Source: Chrysaora quinquecirrha
Lineage: Eukaryota > Cnidaria > Scyphozoa > Semaeostomeae > Pelagiidae
Length of the DNA stretch: 64,000 bases
Assembly (NCBI GenBank): GCA_014526335.1
Contig: JACTAT010000010.1
Coordinates: forward strand, 5,698,282-5,762,281
Direction: 5' to 3'
Positions 27,501-36,673 of the stretch are shown here, piece after piece (within the stretch, counting starts at the first letter, position 1; the number at the start of each line of letters is the position of its first letter). Below the pieces are notes generated by a model. That model made no database searches. It was not told the origin of the DNA and was given only the letters and a program-made list of their open reading frames with translations. The translations under genes and the position numbers were made by a program.

Positions 27501-28360
27501 TTATGTTACGTTACAACAATCGTTTAATAATCGTTACGTTACAACACGTTAAATAATCGTGTTCTACCGTATAAATTCAGTTTCCTCATTCCAATGCCGC
27601 ACTGAATTATAACTTGTTTTTCAGTTTGCTTGGTGTGACGCTTCGATCTTATTCAATCTTGATTTCGTAAATGATTTCAAAATGCAATGAAATTCGCAAA
27701 TTCTTACACAATCCTGACACTCTTTTTCGAAAGCGATTTCGCAAACGAAATTCGTTTTCGAATACGAATTCGCAGTCAAATTTCGTTGGCGATTTTCGCA
27801 TGTGCGAATTTCGAAAGTTTTCGCACGAATTCGTGCGAATTCGTGCGAATTCGCAAGTGCGAATTCGTACGAAAACAAGGTTAAGTTATTTCTGGCCTGT
27901 ACTGTAAAGCAAGCTGGATAGGACCATCTCTATCAATTCGATAACGTTTTGTTTGCTTTTCATAATGTTTAAACAAGATCTCTCACTGATAGCTCCCTGG
28001 TAGCTCTTTTGGCATGAAAAACTTAAACAAAATTTCACCAGCAGAGAAATAAGAACTTGATTTCACTGTACGTGATGATTAATTGAATTTAATTATCATT
28101 TGGTTGACCTTTTTCTGAGGAAACTAAGAAGGTCATACTAGGCGTATCATTTCACTTGATCTCTCCATTGTTTTGAAGAAAGAGAAAATTCATCGGCAGA
28201 CGGCAGAGCGATAATCTGGCATGCTAATTTAGCATCCCTGGCCCCTGGCAAAGGGGGGTGAAAAATGAAAATGGCCTAGGGTATGGGTATACAAAACAAA
28301 TTTATTTTGATGAAGATATTTTACCTCGGAGCTGCTTGGAAATCGTCTAAACTTTCGTTC
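6581..28360 (-). CDS. FNIP: Folliculin-interacting protein (FNIP1/2-like), 21 mapped exons
   Basis: FNIP binds folliculin; the pair acts as a GTPase-activating complex for RagC/D at the lysosome and links to AMPK and mTORC1. Coding exons in transcription order: 28325-28360, 23637-23751, 22553-22653, 22351-22419, 21846-21967, 20798-20943, 20130-20212, 18689-18809, 17234-17290, 16179-16294, 15506-15623, 15061-15113, 13347-14415, 12820-12846, 12603-12656, 12166-12259, 11136-11197, 10299-10355, 9549-9648, 8246-8296, 6581-6659. Family motifs seen: [79 protein letters not shown] and the C-terminal ATASTHSPF. Phases agree at every junction except 8246/6659, where one short exon (length 3n+2) is missing. 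The start-codon exon lies upstream of 28360 and was not found. Exon 13347-14415 has two one-base shifts near T runs. Mapped exons give about 910 codons; vertebrate FNIPs are about 1100-1170. Confidence 0.95.
7158..7340 (+). repeat. tRNA-derived SINE, copy 1
   Basis: Starts with GGTGCTGTGGCGTCGTGGTG, then an A-box-like segment (TGGTGTAATCCGGCTGACTC) and a B-box-like GGTTCGAGCC that is locally triplicated, followed by a shared tail ending GACTGGTGCTAAAACACC. Related copies occur at 18072, 13163 (reverse) and 36674. It lies in the last FNIP intron. Confidence 0.8.
7370..7774 (-). other. 134-codon open frame in the last FNIP intron, unrecognised
   Basis: A continuous minus-strand frame that does not overlap a tandem repeat. 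Its composition is protein-like (mixed hydrophobic and charged residues, aromatic-rich middle), but I do not recognise a family. It does not match the FNIP segment still missing between 8246 and 6659. It could be a fragment of a mobile-element or duplicated-gene coding sequence, or chance. Confidence 0.25.
7778..8121. mobile_element. MITE with long imperfect inverted repeats
   Basis: The left half (GAGTTTTCGATACC ... TTTAGGTGCAAAGTTT) reads back in reverse complement on the right (AAACTTTGCACCTAGAC ... ATCGAAAACTCGATAT). The arms meet near the inner palindrome GGTGAAACGTTTCACC at about 7940-7956. The whole segment could fold into a hairpin of about 340 bp. It is an intronic element of FNIP. 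Confidence 0.75.
9075..9433. mobile_element. MITE with GGGCCTGTTTACATGAG terminal repeat
   Basis: Begins GGGCCTGTTTACATGAGGG and ends with the related inverted sequence CTCATATAAACAGGATC. Internal sequence repeatedly uses CTCACC/GGTGA and TTTCACC/GGTGAAA blocks. The same terminal 12-mer opens the longer element at 17379. It lies in an FNIP intron. Confidence 0.7.
10450..10863. mobile_element. MITE of the GGGGGCTTATTCGA type
   Basis: Left end ACCGTAAATCATCGAATAAG is inverted at the right end as CTTTTCGAGGATTTAGGTC. Just inside both ends are several copies of GGTGGGGGCTTAT and GGGGAGGGCTTATT. About 410 bp, in an FNIP intron, non-coding. Confidence 0.7.
10918..10996 (+). repeat. Truncated SINE-like fragment
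   Basis: Contains a CCAGCCAGCTCGTC segment, GCCACTGTAGCGTCACAG and AAAACACCATTT, which match the middle and tail landmarks of the tRNA-derived SINE at 7158 and 18072, but the B-box and most of the tail are lost. Confidence 0.5.
11694..11910. mobile_element. Candidate MITE with GGTTTCCATAAAATCG start
   Basis: Starts GGTTTCCATAAAATCGTAG with internal GATCGTCTGCG / CGCAGACGATCG inverted blocks, and two ATGGAAACATG motifs (11769 and 11892) that invert the GTTTCCAT start. Ends are not fixed by a target duplication. A 129-codon open frame running through it is considered fortuitous. Confidence 0.4.
13163..13287 (-). repeat. tRNA-derived SINE, copy in reverse orientation
   Basis: Reverse complement carries GGGGTTCGAGCCCCAGCCAC followed by AGTAGCGTCACAGCC and a tail ending CTGGTGCTAAGCACACC, matching the SINEs at 7158 and 18072. 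The 5' A-box part is truncated. It sits just downstream of the large FNIP exon. Confidence 0.75.
14465..14815. repeat. Dispersed GTTTGGCCAC / AACATTG repeat, copy in FNIP intron
   Basis: Rich in the short words AACATTG, GTTTGGCCA and TGTTTG in both orientations (for example CAAAACATTGCTTC, GTGGCCAAACG, GGATCGTTTGGCC). The same vocabulary builds the segment at 21500-21745 and the tandem array at 49560-50545, so these look like one family. No coding potential. Confidence 0.6.
16499..16886. mobile_element. MITE with CATTTTTTATAAGAAAC ends, copy 1
   Basis: Left end CATTTTTTATAAGAAAC, right end GTTTCTTATAAAAAAATG: a 17-bp terminal inverted repeat. Internally there are several TTTCTTA / TAAGAAA words. 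A second copy with the same ends is at 19228-19593. About 390 bp, FNIP intron. Confidence 0.75.
17379..18600. mobile_element. 1.2-kb non-autonomous element (GGGCCTGTTTACATG ends) carrying a SINE
   Basis: Starts GGGCCTGTTTACATG and ends CACGTAAACAGGCCC, so the first 12 bases are perfectly inverted at the end. Just inside, CGAGATGGCTCGG on the left answers to CCAGCCCACC/GCGAGCC words on the right. It contains a SINE at 18072-18234 inserted later, plus a GGGG/CCCC-rich stretch near 17460-17940. No transposase frame is seen. It lies in the FNIP intron between 17290 and 18689. Confidence 0.75.
18072..18234 (+). repeat. tRNA-derived SINE, best-preserved copy
   Basis: Runs GGTGTTCTGGGGTCGTGGTG, A-box-like TGGTGTTATCCAGCTGACTC, B-box GGGTTCGAGCC, then GTAGCGTCACAGC, GTCTCGAGTAGTTAGC and a tail ACTGGTGCTTAATACACC. 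The tRNA-like spacing of the two boxes (about 45-50 bp) supports a pol III origin. It is nested inside the element 17379-18600. Confidence 0.85.
18917..19661. mobile_element. Nested MITEs: GATCCGATC element with an insertion
   Basis: Left end GCTACGTTTACACGACATCG and right end TGATCGTGTAAACGTGGCC are inverted relative to each other, with repeated GGATCCGATC/GATCGGATC blocks inside. The segment 19228-19593, with CATAAGAAAC ... GTTTCTTATAAAAAAAATG ends, is a copy of the MITE at 16499 and interrupts it. The inner element is therefore the younger of the two. Confidence 0.65.
21500..21745. repeat. Dispersed GTTTGGCCAC / AACATTG repeat, second intronic copy
   Basis: Carries AACATTGTTTGTCAAACATT, CAATGTTTGAACGTTTGGCC and GCAAAACGGTAAACATTTTG, the same short words as 14465-14815 and the array at 49560-50545. 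An open frame across it (21516-21701) is a by-product of the repeat. Confidence 0.6.
24198..24575. mobile_element. MITE with CAGCCCGGGCTG blocks
   Basis: Left end AGAGGCTGGTTATGAGAGAG and right end CCTTATATAATCAGCCCCT are inverted homologues. Inside, CAGCCCGGGCTGAAA and TTTCAGCCCGGGCTG alternate in both directions, making a strongly self-complementary ~380-bp segment in the first mapped FNIP intron. Confidence 0.75.
26813..27904. mobile_element. 1,092-bp mariner-type MITE, TA target duplication, GAATTCG arrays
   Basis: Termini CAGTACAGGCCATAAATAAC and, inverted at the right, GTTATTTCTGGCCTGTACTG; about 27 bp pair with a single mismatch. Both ends abut TA (26811-26812 and 27905-27906), as Tc1/mariner elements do. 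Inside each end are runs of GCGAATTCGTACGAATTCGC words in opposite orientation. The middle (27040-27700) has no transposase. It lies in the long intron 23751-28325 of FNIP. Confidence 0.88.
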
Positions 28361-28874
28361 CTACAAAAAGATAAAAGAAATAAATAAAATACTCAATTTA
28401 CATAAGATTTTTGACCAAAATTAAATACGAAAGTTGGTGGGTCCCTGGCCGCCAAAAAATGGCCTAAATTGAAAGAGGAAATATTTTTGTCTTCGACCAT
28501 TTTAGGCCACAATGTTAAGGCTACTCACCATTCGCAGGGAATCTCTTTCTTATCTTCTTTTTTTGGCAAATGGAAAATTCTTGAAAACATGACGAAACAT
28601 CAAAATTTCGGCGAAGAGGGAATCAGGATAGAAAACTTTGTAGTGGAGGCGTTGCAATTCATGTGATGTTCAACAAAAACATTTTTGATCGCCTGAGTAC
28701 GCGACCTGCATCACATGACTTTGTGTGCGTGATTCATGACAAATCACAGGGATTCCAGACATAGTGACGTCATTTACTGTCTGATCGAAGCAAAACAGGG
28801 AAACGGAAACACCACCAATTTCGCTTTTGTGTTTTGTGTTCTTTGTCGCATGTCGCCTATAATATTTCGTGAGC

Positions 28875-28935
28875 AAAATTTTGCTAAATTTCTAGAAAGT
28901 GGCCCAGTCGTACTCGTACCACTTACCGGTCTCTA
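28875..28935 (-). other. Possible FNIP 5' untranslated exon edge
   Basis: On the minus strand a good splice donor (CCG then GTAAGTGG) ends a segment just upstream of the first mapped FNIP exon, within locally GC-rich sequence (28980-29040, CGCAGCGC and CGCGAA words) that could be a promoter. No start codon in frame was found, so this is only a candidate location for the missing first exon. Confidence 0.25.
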
Positions 28936-29048
28936 GTCTCTGTTAAGAAAATTCGCTGACTTTGCTGACTTTGCTAGATTTCAGGAGACGCACACCGCAG
29001 CGCATTCCGCCAACAACTGTCGTGGTTTCGCGAATTTTGTTGATTTAC

Positions 29049-29979
29049 TAGTCCGGTGGCCAAATGCGAATTTCAAGGATGACCTTGACATCGAGTACAT
29101 ATGGGTTTTTATTTTATTTTCTGGTTATATGGTGAAAGAAGACTCGAAAAAGCCAAACTTGCCCCTTCCAAGTGTTGGGCAAATTTTTTTATGATCCGCG
29201 GAAGATGCGTCATGTCCAAGGTAAAAATTTCATCGAAAAAATTTTATAAATTGTCAAAACATAGTATTGTTTGGTCTCATTCGAATGGAAATTGACTCTA
29301 GATTCCAAATATAGTATCAATATTAGTCTCCGCATATAAAAATAAAAATATATTGCTCAAGGAATTGGACTTTTATAAACAAAAATCAAAAAGTAAATGT
29401 TAAATCAAAAATGTTCTTGAAAAATTATCGTTAGTTAGTTAGCATAGCTTGTATGTTAGTGACTTAGCTAGTTAACTTTAGAAGATAGTAAGTTAGTAAG
29501 TAAGTCAGATACCATATTAGTTAGTTAGTTAAATTTAGTTTGTTTGTTTGTTTGTTAGGTAATTTATTTGTTGGGTTGTTAGTTAGTTAAATATTTAGTT
29601 TGTTTTATTAGTTAGTCTTATCACTAGTTAGTTACGTAGTTACTTACTTAGTTGGTTAGTAAGTTAGTCTGTTAGTTATTTAGTTTATACTTAAGTAGCA
29701 TAGCTTGTAAACTAGTCAGTTTGTTAGTTCGCTGCTTTAGAAGATTTTAAGTTAGTTAGTAAGTTAGTTTGTTAGTTTGCTAGTTAGTTAGGTTTATAGT
29801 TAGTCAGTAAGCTACTTAGTTAGAATACCTTGTAAATAAGTCAGTTTGTTCGTTAGCTACTTTTGAAGATAGTAAGTTAGTTAGTAAGTTACTTTATTAG
29901 TTAGCTAGTTAGTTAGGTAACTAGCTAGATAGTTGTTAGTTAGTTAGTTAGTTAATTAGTTGATTAGTTGATTAGTTAA

Positions 29980-30042
<63 letters not shown>

Positions 30043-31064
30043 TTTAGCTACTCAGTTAGTAAGTTAGTCAGTTAGTTAGTTATTTAGTTAGTTAGTTATT
30101 TAGTTAGTTAGTTAGTTAGTTACTTAAGTAGCATAGCTTGTGAGTTAGTCAGTTTGTTAGTTAGCTATTTTAGAAGATAGTAAGGTGGATAGTAAGTTGC
30201 TTTGTCAGTTAGCTAGTTAGTTACGTAACTAGCTAGATAGATGTTAGTTAGTTAGTTACCTAGTTAGTTAGTTATTTAGTTAGTTAGTTAGTTAGCTAGC
30301 TAGTTAGTTAGTTATTTAGTCAGTTAGTTACTTAAGTAGCATAGCTTGTACGTTAGTCAGTTTGTTAGTTAGCTATTTTCGAATATTGTAAGTCAGTTCG
30401 TCAGTTTGTTCGTTAGCTACTTTAGAAGATAGTAAGTAAGCTAGTAAGTTACTTTGTTAGTTAGCTACTTAGTTAGGTAACTAGCTAGATAGTTGTTAGC
30501 TAGTTAGTGCTAGTTAGTTAGTTAGTTAATAAGTTAGTTAGTAAGTTAGTTATTTAGTTAGTTTGTTAGTTAGTTAGTTAATAAATTTGTTTGCTAGATT
30601 GCTAGTTAGTAGACATAGCTTGCATGTTAGTTAGTTAGTTAGGTAGGTAGTTAGTTAGTTAGTTAGTTAGTTAGTAAGTTAGTTCGTTAGTTAGTCAGTT
30701 AGCTAGCTTGTTAGGTAATTAGTTTGTTTGTTTTTAAGTTAATAAGATTGATTAAGTTAATTTGTTGTATTAGTTAGTTAGCAAGCTAGTTAGTTTCTTA
30801 GCTGCATAGTTAGTTAGTTAGTTAGTTAGTTTGTTAGTTAGCTAACTACAATGCCTGCCAGAATTACTTGGAACGCCCATCATATTTGTAGGCTTAACTA
30901 AGTAACTTACAAGCTACGCTAACTATAACTAACTAACTAACTAACTATTTAATTATCTTACTAACTAAGTTACTAACTAAGTAGTTATCTAACTAATCAA
31001 CTACTAATTAACTGACTAACTAACTTATTATCTTCCAAAGTAGCTTACTAACTAACTGACTTAT

Positions 31065-31110
<46 letters not shown>

Positions 31111-32006
31111 GCTAACTAACTAACTAACTAACTAACTAACTTACTATCTTCCAAGGTAACTAACTTACTAACTGACAAATTAACTAATTAACTTAATAAC
31201 TAACTTAATAACTAACTTACTATCTCCCAAATTAGCTAACTAACGAACTGAGTACCGTGCAAGCTATGCTAACTAACAAACTGACTAAATATAATAAATA
31301 TAAATATAACTAAATATAACTAAATATAACTAGTTACCTAACTAACTAACTACCCTTTGTAACTAAGTAACTAACCAACTTAATATCTTCGAAAGTAGCT
31401 AACTAATTACCTGACTAACTAAGAAGCTACGCTAGATAACTAACTATCAGACTAACTAACTAAGTAACAAACTCAGTATCTAACTAACTAAAAACTAATT
31501 AACTATCTAACTAAATAACAAACTAACTAATTACCTAACCAACTCACTAACTACTAACTTACTTACTATTTTAGTATCTTCCAAAGTAGCTAACTAACTA
31601 ACTTACTAACTTACAAGCTATGCTAACTAACTAACTAAAGATAATTTTTCAAAGAGCATTTTTCTTAGCTTTTCTTTTTTTTATTTTTTTATAAAAATCA
31701 AATGTCTTGAGCAATATCTTTGATCAATATATACAGAATCTAACCTTATTGCCAAATTCGGAATCTACAGTCAATTTCCATTCGAATGAGACCAAACAAT
31801 ACCATGTTTTGACAATTTATAAAAATTTTTCCATGAAATTTTACCTTGGACATGACGTATCTTCGGCAGGTCATAAAAAAATTTGCCCAACACTTGGAAG
31901 GGGCAAGTTTGGCTTTTTCGAGTCTTCTATGACTATATAAACAGAAAATAAAATAAAAACCCATATGTACTCGATGTCAAGGTCATCTCAACTGGCCACC
32001 GGACTA
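29049..32006. mobile_element. ~3-kb foldback element with GTTA/TAAC arms
   Basis: Left arm 29049-29450 begins TAGTCCGGTGGCCA and is matched in inverted orientation by the right arm 31640-32006, ending TGGCCACCGGACTA. Next inside come long tetranucleotide arrays: TTAG/GTTA from about 29450 to 30840, then CTAA/TAAC from about 30890 to 31640, with a ~50-bp unique centre. TAC lies directly outside both ends (29046-29048 and 32007-32009), a possible 3-bp target duplication. Matching short open frames in both arms (29101 plus, 31964 minus) are mirror images of one sequence. No transposase is present. Confidence 0.9.
29450..31640. repeat. Inverted tetranucleotide array (GTTA)n / (TAAC)n
   Basis: About 1.4 kb of GTTA on the plus strand, then about 0.75 kb of TAAC, making a huge palindrome-like tract. 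Interspersed landmarks such as AGCATAGCTTGTA and TTAGAAGATAGTAAG recur in the left arm and in inverted form (TATCTTCCAAAGTAGC, CAAGCTATGCTAAC) in the right, so the arms share a higher-order unit. Confidence 0.95.
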
Positions 32007-32368
32007 TACTACTCAAAAGGAAATTCGGTGTCCTAACTTTTCTAGAAAGAAATTTTTCATTATTCGGAACTTTTTCGCACTGACAGGAATAAGCTTTAAT
32101 TAATTATTTGCAATGCAAGAACTTGTTTCTTATGAGAACAGCTTGGCTGTAAAGGTCGAATTCCCACAAAAGGTCGAGATTTGCCCTTGCTCCCATGCCC
32201 ACTCATGCCCCCATGGCAAATGCAGTGTGAACCCCAGTAAACCCCCGGTTTCACCCCCGTTATTGTAGAGCCTCGTTTTGAAAATCAACAGAATTGAGTG
32301 AGAAGGATAAAGCGCATGTTATCTGTCATCGCCGGAAGGAAAGCCAGTGGGAATGAAGATATGAGGAA

Positions 32369-35300
32369 ATGATTGTTGTCAAGACCTTGAGATGGATTGG
32401 AATAAAAAGGAAACGATTTCTAGCTTTCTTAATTGGTATTTCGTTTTTAATGACAATGATAGTTGGTCTGTATCTGAATTTCCAAAACGTAAGACTCACC
32501 AATTCAGAAAATCAACGCATGTCAAATGAAAAACATTGGGGAGAAGGAGAACAAAATAGACTATGACAAAAATAAAATCACAGTAAATAATATCAAAAAT
32601 GCACATGCACTTACATATGAACATCAAGCCAAGGGGGAACAAAAATCAAGTAATAAATTGAAACTTGGGGAAAATTCAATAGATGATTATTTTCAAAACA
32701 AGTTGGATTTGGAAGCAGTTACAAGACAAGGAGAAATAAATGGGTTGACAGTAAAGGTATCTGGTGAGATCTCTGTTATGAAATCTTCATGATTGAATAG
32801 GGTTTCTGGACAAGGTCATAATCTTAGTTCGTAGTACCACAAGTCCACTACCACAAGGTTGTTAGGTCAGCACCAAGTGCCATCTGTGCCACAAGTACCA
32901 CAAGATGGTAAACTTAGTTTCAGAACCACTTGTGCCACAAGTACCACAAGGTTGTTAGCTCAGTACCAAGCACCACTTGTACCTTGTACCACGAGTACCC
33001 CAAGGTGCTAAACTTAGTTCCAAGTACTGCTTGTACCACAAGGTTGTTAGCTCAGAATCAAGTACCACAAGGTGGTAAACTTAGTTCCAAGAGCCACTTG
33101 TACCACATGTACTACAAGGTCGTTAGCTCAGTACCAAGTACCACAAGTACCACAAGATGCTAAAATTTGTTGCAAGTACCACTTGTACCACAAGTACCAC
33201 AAGGTCGTTATCTCAGTACCAAGTACCACAAGTACGACAAGGTGGTAAACTTAGTTGCAAGTACCACTTGTACCACAAGTACCACAAGGTCGTTAGCTCA
33301 TTACCAAGTACGACAAGTGCCACAAGGTGGTAAACTTAGTTGCAAGTACCACTTGTACCACAAGTACCACAAGGTCATTAGCTCAGTACCAAGAACCACA
33401 AGTACCACAAGGTGGTAAACTTAGTTGCAAGTACCACTTGTACCACAAGTACCACAAGGTCATTAGCTCAGTACCAAGAACCACAAGTACCACAAGGTGG
33501 TAAACTTAGTTGCAAGTACCACTTGTACCACAAGTACCACAAGGTCGTTGAAAGTACCACTTGTACCACAAGTACCACAAGGACTTTGAACCTGAAAAGT
33601 GACATGTGTGAACTTTTCACTGCCACTTGTCTGTGCCCTAAATTTGGCTGCTTATTTCTTATCTTTCTAGAACTTTTGAAAACTTTCCATAATATAGATG
33701 TTTGTTGAAAAGATCTATTCTGATTTTGACATAATAAATTTCATTCATTTCAGTCCTGCATGGTGTGAATCCTGAAAACTATAAACATTATGATGAGAAA
33801 AGATCTCAGTTTTCATGCTTAGATGGAGAAAAGATTATTTCAACACAAGCTGTTAATGACGATTACTGTGATTGTCAAGATGGCAGTGATGAACCTGGGA
33901 CATCAGCTTGCAGAAATAGCAGGTACGACTAAAAACTGGTTTACGTTTGTTGTAAGAGTCGTTTCTCAGGGACTTTCTCCATCCTTTGCTACTGGGTCTT
34001 ACGATCCTCCAAGCATTTGCAGTTATAACTTTCGAGAAATCTAAATATTGGCATGTTATTGCCCGGTCTACAGCCGTTGGTTTTGGGAATCCCTGTCATA
34101 TATTCCCAGTTATGTTTATCTCACTGGCATGGATCTAGGTTTAGCGGAGGGGCATTTCATTCCAAGAAAAAGCGTACGAGATTCCTGTTGAAACAAAAGG
34201 ATTCTTACAAGATTTCTACGAAAGCAATAGAGATTCCAGCTGACGAAGTACGATGGGAGTGAATAGCCCTTTGGGTTTAGCAATGAATCAGAAAGGGAAA
34301 CAATTGCCGATGTCTAAGAAAACAATGATTTCTCGTTCATGCATGTCGTAAAACTCAGTGACCGTCCGGGACTGTTCCCAAGGATCAGGGATGATGTATC
34401 TTCCAAATATAAATAATTTCTATTGACCAGATCGGCGACTATTCCGGATAATCAGAGGAATCTGTGGTGCGGTGCGAAGCAAGTTGTTTTAGTTGTCTTC
34501 AGTACCATTGGCGCCTTAATCCACAAGAACAGTACTTCATTGGCCTAGCTAACACTCTGGCACCTCACGGACTTAACAGGACCACTGACCGCTAACCCAT
34601 TCTAACCTTGTCCTCTTTGCCGCCTGTCTTTCCACTACCTCACTATCTTTACACTTATAACTATTATAATAATTAAGGACATAAAAAAATTTTTTTCTCC
34701 TTAACATAACAATATTTTATAATTATCCATTTTATTAACATTTCACCATTATGATTATTATGATTATTTATATCCTCATTACCAAAACATGCACATCTTC
34801 ATCCCACACCTTGCCACTGCGAAGCATCAAACATACCACCAATCAGATGTCACCAACCATAATTCAAAATAATTGCCTGTATATACTGTTAAACATTTTG
34901 TATTCGATCAAACTCTGAAGAAGCCCTGCTTGGCAGGGCGAAATATTAGCAAAACTAAAAAACCTAGTTGTCTTTTGTGTCTTGCGCCGCGGTGTTTCTG
35001 CCTTACTATATTTATTCAACTCTTCGCCGCAAGAAGCTCTCTAGCTGAAAGCAAGCAGTAAGCTAAGTGGTCTTTTCTTCTTTTTTCTGTAGATTTAACT
35101 TCAGTTATGTTTACTTAGCAGTGAAAGGAAGTACTGCATTGTCAGTTAACTTCTTAAAGTTTCTTCTCGTGAGTTTTGATTATTATAACTGCTGACTTTT
35201 CAACATTAACTCTCAAAGTTTTGTTTAGAAAAAGTCAGCAGTTAAATAATCAAAATTCACGATAAGAAACTTAAGAAGTTAACTGGCAACCCCGGGAGGG

Positions 35301-35994
35301 GGGGAGGTACTTAGTATAATTTGGGTACGGGTATGTACCGCCCATATGGGTGGGTTTTGGGCACTGAAATTCTCTAAACATGGGTATGATTTTAACCAAA
35401 ACCCCATGAAAGTGGGTGGCAAATTGAAGAAAAGTCGAAAGTTTAACTTTAATTCGGTCAGAAAAGTGGCAAAATCGCGTCAAAGATGTTCGTAGTACAA
35501 TATCAAGCAATAAATAGGTCTAGAAGGTCTTATTATTCTCATATTCCGCTTACTTCTACTCATAAAATAGGGTCTCTTTCTGCAAAGGTTTACATTATAA
35601 GTGGGTGGGTTTCCGATATCTGGGCGGCACATCCCGTCCATTCATAAGTGAAGTACCCCCCCCCCCGGGAGGAAAAGTCACCAGTTAAATTATCAAAATT
35701 CACGAGAAGAAACTTAAGAAGTTAACTGGCAACGCAGTCCTTCCTTTCACTGCTAAAAAAATTGTAACGATCTTATCGTCAACAAACCTCAGAAAATTAT
35801 TTAGAGGTTTAATTATTTATATTTACAGGTTCTATTGCATGAAAGAAGGTATCTACATCCCGTCTTCCCGAGTCAATGATGCAATATGTGACTGTTGTGA
35901 TGGTAGTGATGAATGGAAAGGACTTTCTCCATACGGCTTTATTAAACCTGAGAATCCAAGCATGAGATTCGGACCATGTTCATCGATATGTTGA
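32369..35994 (+). CDS. Short glucosidase II beta-like (PRKCSH N-domain) type II membrane protein
   Basis: Three exons: 32369-32763, 33754-33922, 35829-35994 (stop TGA 35992-35994); phases 1 and 2 match at both introns. Residues 13-16 are basic (KRKR), followed by a hydrophobic segment at about 17-36, so a signal anchor with cytosolic N-terminus is expected. A charged stalk leads to two LDLa-like repeats with [20 protein letters not shown] and [18 protein letters not shown], the calcium-binding pair that starts glucosidase II beta. That protein partners the alpha subunit in ER glycan trimming. Here the protein ends soon after, at about 242 residues, without the coiled-coil, MRH domain or HDEL tail. 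Frame changes once between the anchor and the stalk; one A fewer in the AAAAA run near 32529 restores it and fits all phases. Confident on the domain, less on function. Confidence 0.85.
32815..33592. repeat. VNTR of CAAGTACCACAAGG-type units inside intron 1
   Basis: Units built from TACCACAAGGT(C/G)GTTAGCTCAG, TACCAAGTACCACAAG and GGTGGTAAACTTAGTTGCAAG repeat with a higher-order period of about 90-120 bp; the last three copies (33240-33550) are almost identical. The three short open frames on the plus strand (rich in Thr, Tyr, Cys) arise from the repeat. Confidence 0.9.
35112..35756. mobile_element. Nested inverted-repeat elements in intron 2 of the glucosidase II beta-like gene
   Basis: The arm TTAGCAGTGAAAGGAAG ... 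CTGCTGACTTTT (35115-35205) is inverted at 35671-35755, and a partial third copy lies at 35229-35289. Between the last two sits another element, 35290-35670, with ends CCCGGGAGGGGGGGAGGTAC and GAAGTACCCCCCCCCC. The ~61-bp sequence on both sides of it differs at about three positions, so it is a duplicated arm rather than a simple target duplication. Confidence 0.7.
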
Positions 35995-36427
35995 AGAAAC
36001 TGAAAGATAGCGATGGGAAAAGCATACGATAGATATGGGCAGTGAATATAGCAGAAGATGGCATTGAATATAGCAGAAGAGGGCAGCGAATATAGCGAAT
36101 AAAGATATGGACAGTTAATAAAGCAGTTGACCATTTTCATTGAAATTAAGTAGCTGCAGATACCAAATCAAAGATAAAGGGTAGCTACAATGCCTACCTA
36201 GAATCGTAGTTGTACTATATATACTACCGATGTATAAACGGGATTTCAAGACCTATAGAAGTTAGGTCCAAAAAGTACTCGACTTATATTCATAGGGTCG
36301 CCTTCAAGTCAACCATCGTCCTTGCTCTGCCGATTCTAGGTAACCAGACCACTGTCATTTGCTGCATACACGCTTTTTATTCTATAAAGAAGTATATTCT
36401 ATCATAAGTTAAGCATTTTGGAGGTGC

Positions 36428-36655
36428 TGTGGCTAAACTAAGAGACATGTCGCGAGCGACATTGTTTTCGGCGTGTCTCGAAGGGTGGCTAAACATGCGT
36501 GTGAAAAGCAAGCAACATGAACCCCGAATCACGGGGACAAGAAATGTTTCTTTAGTTTCCGGAAACATTTGCGTGTCTCTCGCTACAAATTTTGTCGCGC
36601 GTTATAAAATTTCCTAGGTGGCTTAACTAAAGTGACATGTCTCCTTGTTTAGCCA
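36428..36655. mobile_element. MITE with TGGCTAAACTAAGAGACATG ends, next to a SINE
   Basis: Left TGGCTAAACTAAGAGACATG and right GACATGTCTCCTTGTTTAGCCA are inverted homologues. It is preceded by GGTGCTG and followed by SINE body sequence at 36674, so it may have inserted within or beside that SINE. Confidence 0.65.
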
Positions 36656-36673
36656 GACCTTTAGCCTATTCTT

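Noticed and set aside
29450..31640. Telomere-like repeats
   Set aside because: The unit is GTTA/TAAC, not TTAGGG, and the array is inverted within a foldback element.
32930..33708. Three consecutive plus-strand frames rich in Thr, Tyr and Cys
   Set aside because: They are produced by the VNTR in the intron; splice-supported exons lie on either side.
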